Shown here in pieces: positions 9,641 to 18,170 of a stretch of 64,000 bases of DNA. The notes under the pieces are model-generated. The model ran no database searches, was not told where the DNA came from, and saw only the letters and a program-made list of their open reading frames with translations. Location: the NCBI GenBank assembly GCA_963761525.1, contig CAVXHG010000008.1, positions 1,054,001 through 1,118,000 of the forward strand. Direction: 5' to 3'. The position numbers and the translations under genes are program-made. Position 1 is the stretch's first letter; every line of letters starts with the position of its first letter. Source of the DNA: BOG-931 sp963761525 (GTDB lineage Bacteria > Pseudomonadota > Alphaproteobacteria > Rhizobiales > Xanthobacteraceae).

Positions 9641-10768
9641 ATGGTTGACATCGCCCAACCGCTGCCGGCGGCCGCGGTCGCCTCAAACCACTGGGCAGAC
9701 CTGTCGGTCCGTCTTCGCCGCGGCGCCGAATACATTGTGATCCCTCTCTTGGCTCTGGCGATCTCAGGATTTCTGTTTTCTCTGCTGCTGATCGTACTTG
9801 GAAAATCGCCGATCGAATTTTTTGAGCTCGTCGAAAAGGGTGGTTTTGGTACGTCATTTTCGTTGCAGAATACTTTGCAACGCTCTTCGCCGCTGATCCT
9901 GACTGCGTTGTGCGTCGCATTGCCGGCGCGCATCGGCCTCGTGATCATCGGCGGTGAGGGCGCCTTGGTGCTTGGTGGCTTTGCTTCCGCAGTGATCGCC
10001 ATACCGCTGGTGCTCGGCAAAGTGCCGCCATTACTGACGCTATGCATCATGGCGTCGGTCGGCATGCTGATTGGCGCGTTGTGGATCGGTATCGTTGGCT
10101 ATCTGCGCTATGCGCGCGGCGTCAATGAAACGATCTCTTCGCTGCTGATGACGTATATCGGCATCGCGATCATGAATTTCTTTGTCGAAGGATCGCTGCG
10201 TGATCTGACCAATCCCAACAAGCCGTCGACGATGCCGATCGGCGATGCCTACATGGTCGGTAATATCCCAGGCACGGACGTGCACTGGGGACTGGTGGCA
10301 GGGATAGTCCTTGCGATCGGGCTCTATATCCTTCTGTCACGCACAACATTCGGTTTCGCTGTTCGCGTCGCCGGCGGCAATCCGCGCGCGGCGTTGGCGC
10401 AGGGATTGCCGGTCGGTAAGCTCATCGTCATCTGCTGCGCGCTTGCGGGCGCGTGCGCGGGATTAGCCGGCTTCTTTGAGGTTGCCGCCATTCAAGGACG
10501 CGCTAACGCGTCACTCGCTGCCGGTTATGGCTATACCGGCATTCTGGTGGCGTTCCTCGCGCGTCACAATCCACTTGCGATAGTGCCGGTTGCGATCCTG
10601 TTCGGCGGCATTGTTGCCTCGGGCGGTTTGATCGAACGCCGGATGGGATTGCCTGACGCGACCGTTCTGGTCTTGCAGGGGCTGACCTTCGTCGTACTGC
10701 TAACATCGGAAACCCTGTACGGCCGCTTCAAGATTTTCCAGGTGCGCGGAGCGGCGGACAGGACATGA
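9641..10768 (+). CDS. ABC transporter permease, nucleoside/BMP system (first)
   Basis: 375 residues with about eight to ten hydrophobic segments, of the BPD_transp_2 type used by simple sugar and nucleoside importers (YufP/NupP-like). Recognisable patches are GLVIIGGEGALVLGGFAS, ARGVNETISSLLMTYIG and FGFAVRVAGGNPRAALAQG; the last is the cytoplasmic coupling-loop region. It starts at ATG 9641, about 100 bases after the binding-protein gene. Its stop overlaps the start of the second permease (ATGA at 10765-10768), so the two are translated together and probably form a heterodimer. Confidence 0.88.
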   Translation: MVDIAQPLPAAAVASNHWADLSVRLRRGAEYIVIPLLALAISGFLFSLLLIVLGKSPIEFFELVEKGGFGTSFSLQNTLQRSSPLILTALCVALPARIGLVIIGGEGALVLGGFASAVIAIPLVLGKVPPLLTLCIMASVGMLIGALWIGIVGYLRYARGVNETISSLLMTYIGIAIMNFFVEGSLRDLTNPNKPSTMPIGDAYMVGNIPGTDVHWGLVAGIVLAIGLYILLSRTTFGFAVRVAGGNPRAALAQGLPVGKLIVICCALAGACAGLAGFFEVAAIQGRANASLAAGYGYTGILVAFLARHNPLAIVPVAILFGGIVASGGLIERRMGLPDATVLVLQGLTFVVLLTSETLYGRFKIFQVRGAADRT

Positions 10769-11685
10769 ATAATAGCGCTTATTTCATCGTCTTGATGGCG
10801 CTCATTGGCGGCGCCTTACGTGTCTCCACGCCCTTTATGTTCGTTGCGCTCGGCGAGTGCCTTACGGAAAAATCAGGCCGCGTCAATCTCGGCCTCGAAG
10901 GAACGCTCGTTCTCGGCGCCATGTCCGGCTATGCGATATCGTATCAATCCGGCTCGCCGTGGCTCGGCGTATTGGCCGCCGGTTGCGCCGGTTCAGTACT
11001 CGGCGCGATGCACGGCTATATCTGCAAACTGCCGCGCGTAAATGACATTGCCGTCGGTATCGCCATGATGCTGTTTGGTACCGGCGTCGCGTTCTTTTTC
11101 GGCAAGCCCTACATCCAGCCTTCGGCACCGCGGCTCGGCTCGTTTTCGCTCGGTGCCTGGACCGGCAACCAGGAAATCGCGCAAGCCTTGCAGATCAACC
11201 CTTTGTTGATCGCCGGCATCCTTGTCGGGATCGCCATGGCCTGGGCCTTTGCCAACACAAAATGGGGCCTGATCGTCCGTATGACCGGTGACAGCGCGCA
11301 GTCGGCCAGAGCCATGGGCGTCTCGGTCGATCTGGTACGCTTTCTTTGCACGACGGCCGGCGGTTTCCTTGCCGGTGTCGGTGGCGCCTTCTTGTCGCTC
11401 TATTATCCGGGGTCCTGGAACCAGGGTCTGTCATCAGGACAGGGCCTGATGGCGGTGGCGCTTGTTATTTTCGCGCGCTGGCATCCGATGCGTTGTGTAG
11501 TTGCAGCGCTGCTGTTCGGCGCAGCCGGCGCCATCGGCCCGGCACTCCAATCAGTCGGCATCACGCAAGGTTATTATTTTTTCAATGCCGCACCTTACAT
11601 CCTGACGCTTTTGATCATGATCGCTTCAGCTGGCTCGGCTCGCGCCGCACGCGATGTGCCTGGCGAACTTAGCATCACCAAGTAA
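10765..11685 (+). CDS. ABC transporter permease, nucleoside/BMP system (second)
   Basis: 306 residues, hydrophobic throughout, of the YufQ/NupQ-like half of the BPD_transp_2 family. Typical patches are FVALGECLTEKSGRVNLGLEG near the N terminus and IVRMTGDSAQSARAMGVSV in the coupling loop. It overlaps the first permease by four bases. Downstream there is a short amidase-like remnant and the biuret hydrolase gene before the ATPase gene, so the transporter operon is interrupted by catabolic genes but stays on one strand. Confidence 0.88.
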   Translation: MNNSAYFIVLMALIGGALRVSTPFMFVALGECLTEKSGRVNLGLEGTLVLGAMSGYAISYQSGSPWLGVLAAGCAGSVLGAMHGYICKLPRVNDIAVGIAMMLFGTGVAFFFGKPYIQPSAPRLGSFSLGAWTGNQEIAQALQINPLLIAGILVGIAMAWAFANTKWGLIVRMTGDSAQSARAMGVSVDLVRFLCTTAGGFLAGVGGAFLSLYYPGSWNQGLSSGQGLMAVALVIFARWHPMRCVVAALLFGAAGAIGPALQSVGITQGYYFFNAAPYILTLLIMIASAGSARAARDVPGELSITK

Positions 11686-11701
11686 GCGTGAGGGCAACCG
11701 C

Positions 11702-11810
11702 ATGAGCGCGCTTGGGGGACTGAATAAGACTTCGAATGGCGTGATGCTTGGGTCTCGTCCAGCTGCAACTGCTCGGTGGCAATCGTTGGCAAAGTACGGC
11801 GGCGGAGTAA
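11702..11810 (+). pseudogene. possible remnant of a formamidase/nitrilase-like gene start
   Basis: ATG 11702 has a purine-rich ribosome site (GTGAGGG around 11688-11694) and opens MSALGGLNKTSNGVMLG. If one G is removed from 11750-11752 the frame continues LVQLQLLGGNRWQSTAAE and stops at TAA 11808. The first ~24 residues resemble, from memory, the N terminus of alphaproteobacterial formamidase/aliphatic-amidase-like nitrilase-superfamily proteins (GLGGLNK..NGVVIGLVQLQLP). The remaining ~300 residues of such an enzyme are absent. It looks like a deletion scar in front of the biuret hydrolase gene, or a short leader peptide. Confidence 0.35.
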
Positions 11811-11813
11811 ATC

Positions 11814-12491
11814 GTGACAACTATTCCGGGCGATCCCTACCCATGGCCTTTTGACGGCAAACTCACGCCAGACAACACCACGTTGATCATCATCGACATG
11901 CAGACCGATTTCTGCGGGAACGGCGGGTATGTCGATAAGATGGGTTACGACTTGTCGCTGACCCGCGCGCCAATCGGACCCATCAGCGCGGTCCTCGATG
12001 CCATGCGCAGCAAAGGCTACGGTGTGATCCATACGAGGGAAGGGCACCGCAGCGATCTAGCCGATCTGCCCGAGAACAAGCGCTGGCGCTCGCGACGTAT
12101 GGGCGCCGGCATCGGCGATCCGGGACCGTGCGGACGTATCCTCGTTCGTGGCGAACCGGGTTGGGAGATCATTCCCGAGCTTGCGCCGCGGCCAGGCGAA
12201 CCGGTGATCGACAAGCCGGGTAAGGGTTCATTCTGCGCAACCGACCTCGAGCTGATGCTGCGAACCAAGGGCTATCGCAACATCGTGCTGACCGGCATCA
12301 CCACGGATGTCTGCGTGCACACCACCATGCGCGAGGCTAACGACCGTGGATTTGAATGTGTGCTCCTGGAAGATTGCTGCGCCGCGACCGATCACGGCAA
12401 TCATCTCGCCGCGGTCAAGATGGTCAAGATGCAGGGCGGCGTCTTTGGCTCGGTTTCGAATTCAAAGGACTTTGTGGGGAATCTGCCATGA
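11814..12491 (+). CDS. biuH: biuret hydrolase (isochorismatase-family cysteine hydrolase)
   Basis: A 225-residue cysteine hydrolase predicted to split biuret to allophanate and ammonia. The catalytic triad of the family is visible: D28 in IIIDMQTDFC, K134 in VIDKPGKGSF and C167 in GITTDVCVHTTM. Each lies exactly eight positions before the D36, K142 and C175 that I recall for R. leguminosarum BiuH. Surrounding stretches (GYDLSLTRAPI, THREGHRSDLADLP, GIGDPGPCGRILVRGEPGW) also match my memory of that enzyme. The start is GTG 11814 after GGCGGAG. The stop overlaps the ATPase start (ATGA at 12488-12491), tying it to the nucleoside-type transporter. No allophanate hydrolase is in the window. Confidence 0.85.
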   Translation: MTTIPGDPYPWPFDGKLTPDNTTLIIIDMQTDFCGNGGYVDKMGYDLSLTRAPIGPISAVLDAMRSKGYGVIHTREGHRSDLADLPENKRWRSRRMGAGIGDPGPCGRILVRGEPGWEIIPELAPRPGEPVIDKPGKGSFCATDLELMLRTKGYRNIVLTGITTDVCVHTTMREANDRGFECVLLEDCCAATDHGNHLAAVKMVKMQGGVFGSVSNSKDFVGNLP

Positions 12492-14044
12492 GCGTTGTTC
12501 CGGCGGTCGGATCGGCCAACGGTGCTGCATCGACAATGCGGGCGCCATCTCTCGAAACCATCGGCATGACGAAAATCTTCGGTTCGCTAGCGGCGCTTGA
12601 GGATGTGTCCATCAAAGTCGAGCCGGGAACGGTTCATGCGCTGCTCGGCGAAAACGGCGCCGGTAAATCAACTCTCGTCAAATGCATTATGGGTTTCTAT
12701 TCGGCGGACAAGGGTCAGGTTCTGCTCGACGGCAAGGAAGCGCCGATCCGCAACCCGCGCGATGCGCGGGCGATCGGCATCGGCATGGTTTACCAGCATT
12801 TCACGCTGGTACCCTCGCTCACGGGGGCCGAAAACCTTGTCATCAGCCGCGCCGACGCGCCGGCAGTGATCGACTGGAAAAAGGAAATGGCGGCGCTAAA
12901 TGCCTTTCTCGACCGCATGCCGTTTCGCGTGCCGCTCGACGTGCCGGTCTCGGCAATGGCTGCGGGTGAAAAGCAGAAATTGGAAATCCTGAAGCTTCTG
13001 TATCTCGATCAGCGACTGCTTATTCTCGACGAACCGACGTCGGTGCTGACCCCCGATGAAGCCGACGAAATGCTCGGTCTCTTGCGCGGCATGACGCAGC
13101 GCAAAGAGATCACCGTGATCATGATTACGCATAAATTTCGCGAGGTGTTGAGCTTTTGCGATAGCGTGACGGTACTGCGGCGCGGTCGCAAGGTCGGCGG
13201 CGGAGAGGTCAAGGACATGACCACCGAGGAAATGGCGCGCATGATGATCGGCGACACCCAGATCCGCGAACGCGCGGTGCGCGGCGCCACGCCGCCGGGC
13301 GACACAACTCTTGAACTGGTGGCACTCTACGCCGACGATGATGAAGGGCTTCGCGCTCTCGATCAGGTCAACCTGAAAATACACTCTGGCGAAATCGTCG
13401 GTATTGCCGGGGTTTCTGGCAACGGGCAGTCGGAACTCGTCGAGGTTTTAGCCGGTCAGCGGCCGCTGACCGACGGCCGTATCATTATCAAACAACACCC
13501 GTTCGAGCCGACCCGCGGCAACTTTTTTCGTCTGAAAGTCTTCGGGCTACCCGAAGAGCCGCTCAAAAACGCCACTGTGCCGCGCATGACGGTTGCGGAA
13601 AACATGGCGTTCCGAACGTTTGATCGGCCGCCTTCGGCCAAGCTCGGCTGGTGGCTTTCACCGGGACCGATGCGCGAAAAGGCTCGCGAATTGATTGCGC
13701 GCTACCGTGTGAAGACTCCATCGCCGGAAACCGCTATTGCCGATCTCTCCGGCGGCAATGTGCAACGTGCCGTGCTGGCGCGCGAGCTCTCTGGGGATGT
13801 GGACGTATTGATCGTGGCAAATCCCTGCTTCGGTCTCGATTTTGCGTCGGTTGCGGAAATACGTTCGCAAATAATGGAACAGCGTAATCACGGCGCCGCG
13901 GTGCTGTTGGTGTCCGAAGATCTGGACGAGATTCTCGAGCTTGCGGACAGCGTGGCCGTGATGTCGGGCGGCACGATCAATTATCAGGCGCCTGTCGGTG
14001 ACACTGATCGCTCCACGATCGGCAAGCATATGGCCGGGCACTGA
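12488..14044 (+). CDS. ABC transporter ATP-binding protein, two-domain nucleoside/sugar type
   Basis: 518 residues with two ATPase halves, as in YufO/NupO and RbsA-type importers. The first half has Walker A LLGENGAGKST and Walker B LLILDEPTSVLTPDE, but its signature motif is degenerate (AMAAGEKQKLEILK). The second half has a degenerate Walker A (GVSGNGQSELVE) and an LSGGNVQRAVLARELS signature. This asymmetry is normal for the family. The open frame extends upstream to 12356, but ATG 12488 overlaps the biuret hydrolase stop by four bases and fits the family length, so it is the start. It energises the two permeases upstream. Confidence 0.9.
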   Translation: MSVVPAVGSANGAASTMRAPSLETIGMTKIFGSLAALEDVSIKVEPGTVHALLGENGAGKSTLVKCIMGFYSADKGQVLLDGKEAPIRNPRDARAIGIGMVYQHFTLVPSLTGAENLVISRADAPAVIDWKKEMAALNAFLDRMPFRVPLDVPVSAMAAGEKQKLEILKLLYLDQRLLILDEPTSVLTPDEADEMLGLLRGMTQRKEITVIMITHKFREVLSFCDSVTVLRRGRKVGGGEVKDMTTEEMARMMIGDTQIRERAVRGATPPGDTTLELVALYADDDEGLRALDQVNLKIHSGEIVGIAGVSGNGQSELVEVLAGQRPLTDGRIIIKQHPFEPTRGNFFRLKVFGLPEEPLKNATVPRMTVAENMAFRTFDRPPSAKLGWWLSPGPMREKARELIARYRVKTPSPETAIADLSGGNVQRAVLARELSGDVDVLIVANPCFGLDFASVAEIRSQIMEQRNHGAAVLLVSEDLDEILELADSVAVMSGGTINYQAPVGDTDRSTIGKHMAGH

Positions 14045-14077
14045 CGTGGCCATGCCTCGCCGGCGCCCATATATCTT

Positions 14078-14770
14078 ATGAGTGGTTTCCGCGCCGTCGT
14101 CTTCGATTACGACGGTACGCTTTTCGACACACGCCCCGCGATTGTTCACTGCATCCAGCGCACTTTTGCCGAGGCTCGCTGGCCGTTGCCGAATGTTGAT
14201 GCCATCGCGGCTACGGTTAGAACCGGCATTCCGTTGCACGACACCTTGACCGCTTTAGAGCAGCGGCTTGCCGATGATCGAGTGACACTCGAGAAAACGG
14301 TCGGCGTTTATCGCAGGATTTATCTTGCGGAAGCAGCACCCTTCCTGAAGCCCTATCCTGGCGTGGCAGAAACGCTGCAGGGGCTGTACGCGGACGGGAT
14401 AAAAAACCTCGTCATCAGCAACAAGGGCAGCGCCGCAATTCACAAGTCGCTCGCTGAAAGCGATCTGGATTTGTTTGTCGATATGGTGTTTGGCGACGAG
14501 CCGAACCTGCCGAAAAAACCTGATCCTCAAATTCTGACCAGCCATGTTTTACCCCGCTATGCGGGGCTGGCGAAGGATCAAATTCTGGTCATCGGCGACA
14601 CCGAAACAGACATACTTTTTGCCAAGGCCGCAGGGGTTTCTTCGTGCTGGGCGTCCTATGGCTACGGCGAGCCCGATCGCTGCCGCGCGCTCAGGCCGGA
14701 TCACGTCATAACGACCATCGAGCAATTGCCGGCGCTCGTTCATTCCGGTTACAGCGTACTCAGGGCCTGA
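14078..14770 (+). CDS. HAD-family phosphatase
   Basis: 230 residues of the phosphoglycolate-phosphatase-like HAD subfamily. Motif I is VFDYDGTLFDTRPA (nucleophile and acid/base Asp), motif II is NLVISNKG, and motif III/IV includes a Lys at PKKPDPQ and VIGDTETDILFAKAAG. A cap domain lies between residues ~15 and 80. In this setting it could be a nucleotide or ureide-linked phosphatase, but HAD enzymes are promiscuous and the substrate cannot be read from sequence. It follows the ATPase by about 30 bases and its end overlaps the oppositely oriented flavoprotein gene by 22 bases. Confidence 0.82.
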   Translation: MSGFRAVVFDYDGTLFDTRPAIVHCIQRTFAEARWPLPNVDAIAATVRTGIPLHDTLTALEQRLADDRVTLEKTVGVYRRIYLAEAAPFLKPYPGVAETLQGLYADGIKNLVISNKGSAAIHKSLAESDLDLFVDMVFGDEPNLPKKPDPQILTSHVLPRYAGLAKDQILVIGDTETDILFAKAAGVSSCWASYGYGEPDRCRALRPDHVITTIEQLPALVHSGYSVLRA

Positions 14771-15333
14771 TGGATCCGATCCATAAAAGCCGCGCGTTGC
14801 GCGTCGCTTGCGACATTAAGATGGTAGAGCGCATGATAATCGACGCGTGCTTTACGGCCGGTGAACCAGCGCACATAGCGTTTGACGATATTGCGCGGCG
14901 GGTCGCACATCCATAGCGCCATGTAACGAGGCCTGCCGTAAGTGACTATACCGACGATGCGCTTGATGTTGAGCAACATCGGTTTGACGCGGGCCGGGTC
15001 GCTTAGATCGAATGCGACGCCAGGCATGATCATCCGATCGAAAAAGCCTTTCAGCATGGCCGGTAATCCGAAACACCACGTCGGAAATTGCAGAACGATT
15101 GCTTCGGCGGATTTAAGTCGTGCGACATAATCCTCCAATCCGCTCTGGTTCCGCGAAGTGTCGTGGTAGTGCCGCCGGGCGTCTTCGGACAGCACCGGAT
15201 TGAAATTCTCGGCATAAAGATCGAGGAGATCGACCTGGTGACCGGCACGGTCCAGAGCATCGAGTGCTTTCGCGCGAATAGCCGCGTGGAAGCTTTCCGG
15301 CAGCGGATGGCAATAGATATAAAGAATGCGCAT
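14749..15333 (-). CDS. NAD(P)H-dependent oxidoreductase, flavodoxin-like fold
   Basis: 194 residues starting MRILYIYCHPLPESFHAAI, the flavin-phosphate loop of the NQO1/MdaB/KefF-like family, followed by FPTWCFGLPAMLKGFFDR, the second conserved FMN-contact stretch. Such enzymes reduce quinones or other electrophiles with NAD(P)H. It is transcribed against the HAD gene and overlaps it tail to tail. No clear partner is nearby; DctA lies upstream on the same strand with a gap of about 44 bases, so the two may share a transcript. Confidence 0.82.
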   Translation of the reverse strand: MRILYIYCHPLPESFHAAIRAKALDALDRAGHQVDLLDLYAENFNPVLSEDARRHYHDTSRNQSGLEDYVARLKSAEAIVLQFPTWCFGLPAMLKGFFDRMIMPGVAFDLSDPARVKPMLLNIKRIVGIVTYGRPRYMALWMCDPPRNIVKRYVRWFTGRKARVDYHALYHLNVASDAQRAAFMDRIHQALSTL

Positions 15334-15377
15334 GCCGGTCTGGGCCAGTTCCTATGGAGTCATCGTCTCCATCCGCC

Positions 15378-16715
15378 TCAGCCGGCCGTAACATCGACGG
15401 CCTCGTTGCCAGCAAGAACCCGCGCGGCGGTCTGCCTGTCGAGATCGCCCTCCCAGGCGGCGATCACGACGGTTGCAACGCAGTTGCCGATCAGATTGCC
15501 CAAAGCGCGCGCCATGCCGATGAACCAATCGACCGAAAGTACCAGCACCAACCCAATGGCTGGGATAGTGGGTACGGCTTGCAATGTCGCGGCCAAGATG
15601 ACGATCGCCGAGCCCGGCACGCCGTGTGCGCCTTTCGACGTCACCAGTGAAATCCCGAGCACCAGCAGCAGATCGCCAAGCGAAAGCGGCGTGTTGGTCG
15701 CCTGGGCGATAAACACGACCGCCAGGGTGAGGTAAATAGAGAAGGCATCGAGATTGAACGAATAACCAGTCGGTATCACCAGACCGACCACGGAATCCTT
15801 GATGCCCATGCGTTCAAGCTTGCGCATGATCTGCGGCAATACCGCGTCCGATGATGCGGTAGCCAGTACGATGGTGAGTTCTTCCCGCATGTAGGATAGA
15901 AATTTGAAGATACTCACGCCGGCGAACCGCATGACTAGGCCAAGAACGATAATCACAAAGGCTGCAAGTGCGCCGTAATAGAGCGCGACCAGCGACAACA
16001 GCTGTTTGAGCGAGCCGACGCCGTATTTTCCGACCGTGTAGGCTACTGCGCCCAGCACGCCGAGGGGCGCGACGCGAACAATCAAGCCCATGACGCGAAA
16101 CAGTACCGTCGCTACGGCATCGATCAGGGAGTTGACCTTCTCGCCCTTTTCTCCGCCAACCAGGGCAAGTGCGACGCCGAACAGCACCGCGAAGAACAGC
16201 ACCTGCAGAACGTCGTTTCGCGCTAGCGCGTCGATCGAGGTGGTTGGGATGATATTGAGGATGAAGCCGCCGAGTCCGGCACCCTGCATCTTGTGTGCAT
16301 TGTCCGCGTAGCTGCTCAGCGCCTTCGGGTCCAGCACCGAGGTATCGATATTCATTCCGTGACCGGGCCCGAACAAGAAGGCGAGTGCGACACCGAAGAT
16401 CAGCGCGACCGTGGTCATGACTTCGAAGTAGACCAGCGCCTTGACGCCAACCCGGCCGACCTTTTTGAGATCGCCGGCGCCGGCAATGCCGTGCACGACG
16501 ACGCAGAACACGATCGGGGCCACGATCATTGAAATCAGTTTGAGGAAGGCATCACTCAGGATTTTCAACTGAACGGCAAAATCCGGCACCAGGACACCAA
16601 GCGCGATACCGAGCAGCAATGCGATTAGCACTTGGACGAACAGCGACTTGAAGATCGATGCAGGACCCGATTTGGCCGGCGCACTCACCGGAGATGTCAT
16701 GGCGGCGGTTGACAT
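15378..16715 (-). CDS. dctA: dicarboxylate/amino acid:cation symporter DctA
   Basis: 445 residues of the DAACS family, which imports C4-dicarboxylates such as succinate, fumarate and malate with protons or sodium. Hydrophobic segments begin SLFVQVLIALLLGIALGVLVPDF (two pieces of the first helix), and the signature substrate-binding region is recognisable in ATASSDAVLPQIMRKLERMG and VVGLVIPTGYSFNLDAFSIYL. It is of normal family length. The start is ATG 16715, with a 223-base gap to the divergent cupin gene that must hold promoters for both directions. Its placement in a purine region is not obviously functional. Confidence 0.9.
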   Translation of the reverse strand: MSTAAMTSPVSAPAKSGPASIFKSLFVQVLIALLLGIALGVLVPDFAVQLKILSDAFLKLISMIVAPIVFCVVVHGIAGAGDLKKVGRVGVKALVYFEVMTTVALIFGVALAFLFGPGHGMNIDTSVLDPKALSSYADNAHKMQGAGLGGFILNIIPTTSIDALARNDVLQVLFFAVLFGVALALVGGEKGEKVNSLIDAVATVLFRVMGLIVRVAPLGVLGAVAYTVGKYGVGSLKQLLSLVALYYGALAAFVIIVLGLVMRFAGVSIFKFLSYMREELTIVLATASSDAVLPQIMRKLERMGIKDSVVGLVIPTGYSFNLDAFSIYLTLAVVFIAQATNTPLSLGDLLLVLGISLVTSKGAHGVPGSAIVILAATLQAVPTIPAIGLVLVLSVDWFIGMARALGNLIGNCVATVVIAAWEGDLDRQTAARVLAGNEAVDVTAG

Positions 16716-16938
16716 TGGGGTCTCCTCGGCAATCGTGTTTATGTCGCTGTTATATCAAGCAACGACTATGCCAGAGCCGGCTGTCTCTAAGCCATTGTGA
16801 ATACGTACGAACCAGGCCGATCGAGGGAAGAACTGCTGAAAATTGATGCTTTCCAAACAAACGGGTGCTGGTCATTCTAGGCTCGGTTTTGCGGATAAAC
16901 GGGCCTTCATTTGGCGGCCCTCGGTATGATGAGCGGTC

Positions 16939-17379
16939 ATGATGAAATTCAGTTTCGAAAATGCGACGACAACGAAGGCTTTCCGCATCGGTCCGAACGA
17001 TACGAATTATTTCGCCCTGCTGTTCGATCGGGAGAAAGACGGCATCGAGAATATCTTTGTCGTCGAGATATTCACCAAAGGCGGCGCAACGCCGCCGAAC
17101 GAACACGCCCATGCGCACGAGTTCTTTTATGTGTTGGAAGGTGAGGGCAGAGCGCAGTGTGACGGCAAGACCATGCCAATCAAGCGCGGCGATGCGTTGC
17201 TGCTCCGGCCGGGCAGTGAGCACGTGATCGAGAATACCGGCCCGGGAAAACTTTATACGCTCACGGTGATGACCCCGAACGAAGGTTTTGCCGAGCTGAT
17301 CCGCAGCGGTCAGCCGGTCGAGCTTGATGCGGAGGACTTGCGGGTTTTGGGAGCGGCCGGCGAATGGACGAAAAGCTGA
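16939..17379 (+). CDS. cupin-domain protein
   Basis: 146 residues forming a single small cupin. The metal-binding motif 1 is NEHAHAHEFFYVLEGEG (His-x-His with downstream Glu), and motif 2 is GDALLLRPGSEHVIENTGPG with a further His. It could be a metal-dependent isomerase or a small-molecule sensor; the family does not define the reaction. Its end overlaps the start of the cysteine hydrolase gene by 16 bases, so they are cotranslated and probably act in the same pathway. The start is ATG 16939, with a second ATG directly after it. Confidence 0.78.
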   Translation: MMKFSFENATTTKAFRIGPNDTNYFALLFDREKDGIENIFVVEIFTKGGATPPNEHAHAHEFFYVLEGEGRAQCDGKTMPIKRGDALLLRPGSEHVIENTGPGKLYTLTVMTPNEGFAELIRSGQPVELDAEDLRVLGAAGEWTKS

Positions 17380-18146
17380 ACGCTCCCAAGGTCCCGCTCG
17401 GCAGCGCTCCCGGAAACCAGTGGCAAGTCAGCTCTACCCACGCCGATCTGGTGCGTGCGCCGGTAACGCCTCGCCCGATTACAGTCACCATCGACAACCG
17501 GATCATTACCTTCGATCTGTCGCGCACCGCGATCATCGTTGTCGATATGCAGAACGATTTCTGCCATCCGGACGGCTGGCTCTCGCATATCGGGGTCGAT
17601 GTTGCGCCAGCGCGCCAGCCAATAGGTCCGCTTGCGTTTCTGCTGCCGGTCCTGCGCCAGGCCTCCGTCCCGGTGATCTGGCTCAACTGGGGCAATCGTC
17701 CGGACCGGCTGAACCTGAGCCCAGCACTGTTGCACGTCTATAATCCGACCGGCGCTGGTGTCGGCCTTGGCGATCCGTTGCCAAAGAATGGCGCGCGGGT
17801 CCTTGAATTCGGTAGCTGGGCTGCGGCTATCGTCGACGAACTCGCCGTCGAGGAGGGCGACATTCACGTCGCGAAATACCGCATGTCCGGCTTTCAGGAC
17901 ACAATGCTGGACAGCATCCTGCGTAACCTCAACGTGACCACGCTGCTATTTGCCGGCGTCAATGCCGATCAGTGCGTGTTGTGCACGCTCCAGAGCGCCA
18001 ATTTTCTCGGCTATGACTGTTTTCTGATCGAAGACTGTACGGCGACAACGTCGCCGGACTATTGCATGGCTGCAACGATATACAACGTCAGCCAGTGTTT
18101 CGGCTTTGTTACAAGTTCTGAAGCTATCGCAGCCGAACTCAAATAA
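17364..18146 (+). CDS. isochorismatase-family cysteine hydrolase, triuret hydrolase-like
   Basis: 260 residues with the same triad layout as the biuret hydrolase of this window: D61 in IIVVDMQNDFCHPDGW, K171 in HVAKYRMSGFQDT and C204 in GVNADQCVLCTL. The Lys-to-Cys distance is 33 residues in both. The N-terminal extension and the blocks NWGNRPDRLNLSP and LEDCTATTSP resemble what I remember of RutB-like and triuret hydrolase (TrtA) proteins, which are relatives of BiuH. Triuret is a product of peroxide-mediated urate oxidation, so the pairing with puuD and biuH would make sense. Plain annotation would be isochorismatase hydrolase; ureidoacrylate amidohydrolase is the alternative. It is coupled to the upstream cupin. 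Confidence 0.65.
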   Translation: MDEKLNAPKVPLGSAPGNQWQVSSTHADLVRAPVTPRPITVTIDNRIITFDLSRTAIIVVDMQNDFCHPDGWLSHIGVDVAPARQPIGPLAFLLPVLRQASVPVIWLNWGNRPDRLNLSPALLHVYNPTGAGVGLGDPLPKNGARVLEFGSWAAAIVDELAVEEGDIHVAKYRMSGFQDTMLDSILRNLNVTTLLFAGVNADQCVLCTLQSANFLGYDCFLIEDCTATTSPDYCMAATIYNVSQCFGFVTSSEAIAAELK

Positions 18147-18170
18147 GCGCCGGTTTGGTAATCGCTGCGA

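Noticed and set aside
12356..12487. N-terminal extension of the transporter ATPase
   Set aside because: It lies within the biuret hydrolase gene; ATG 12488 overlaps that stop and gives the normal length.
17364..18146. Isochorismatase of siderophore synthesis
   Set aside because: No siderophore genes are near; the triad spacing and neighbouring blocks match amide hydrolases of the BiuH/RutB group.
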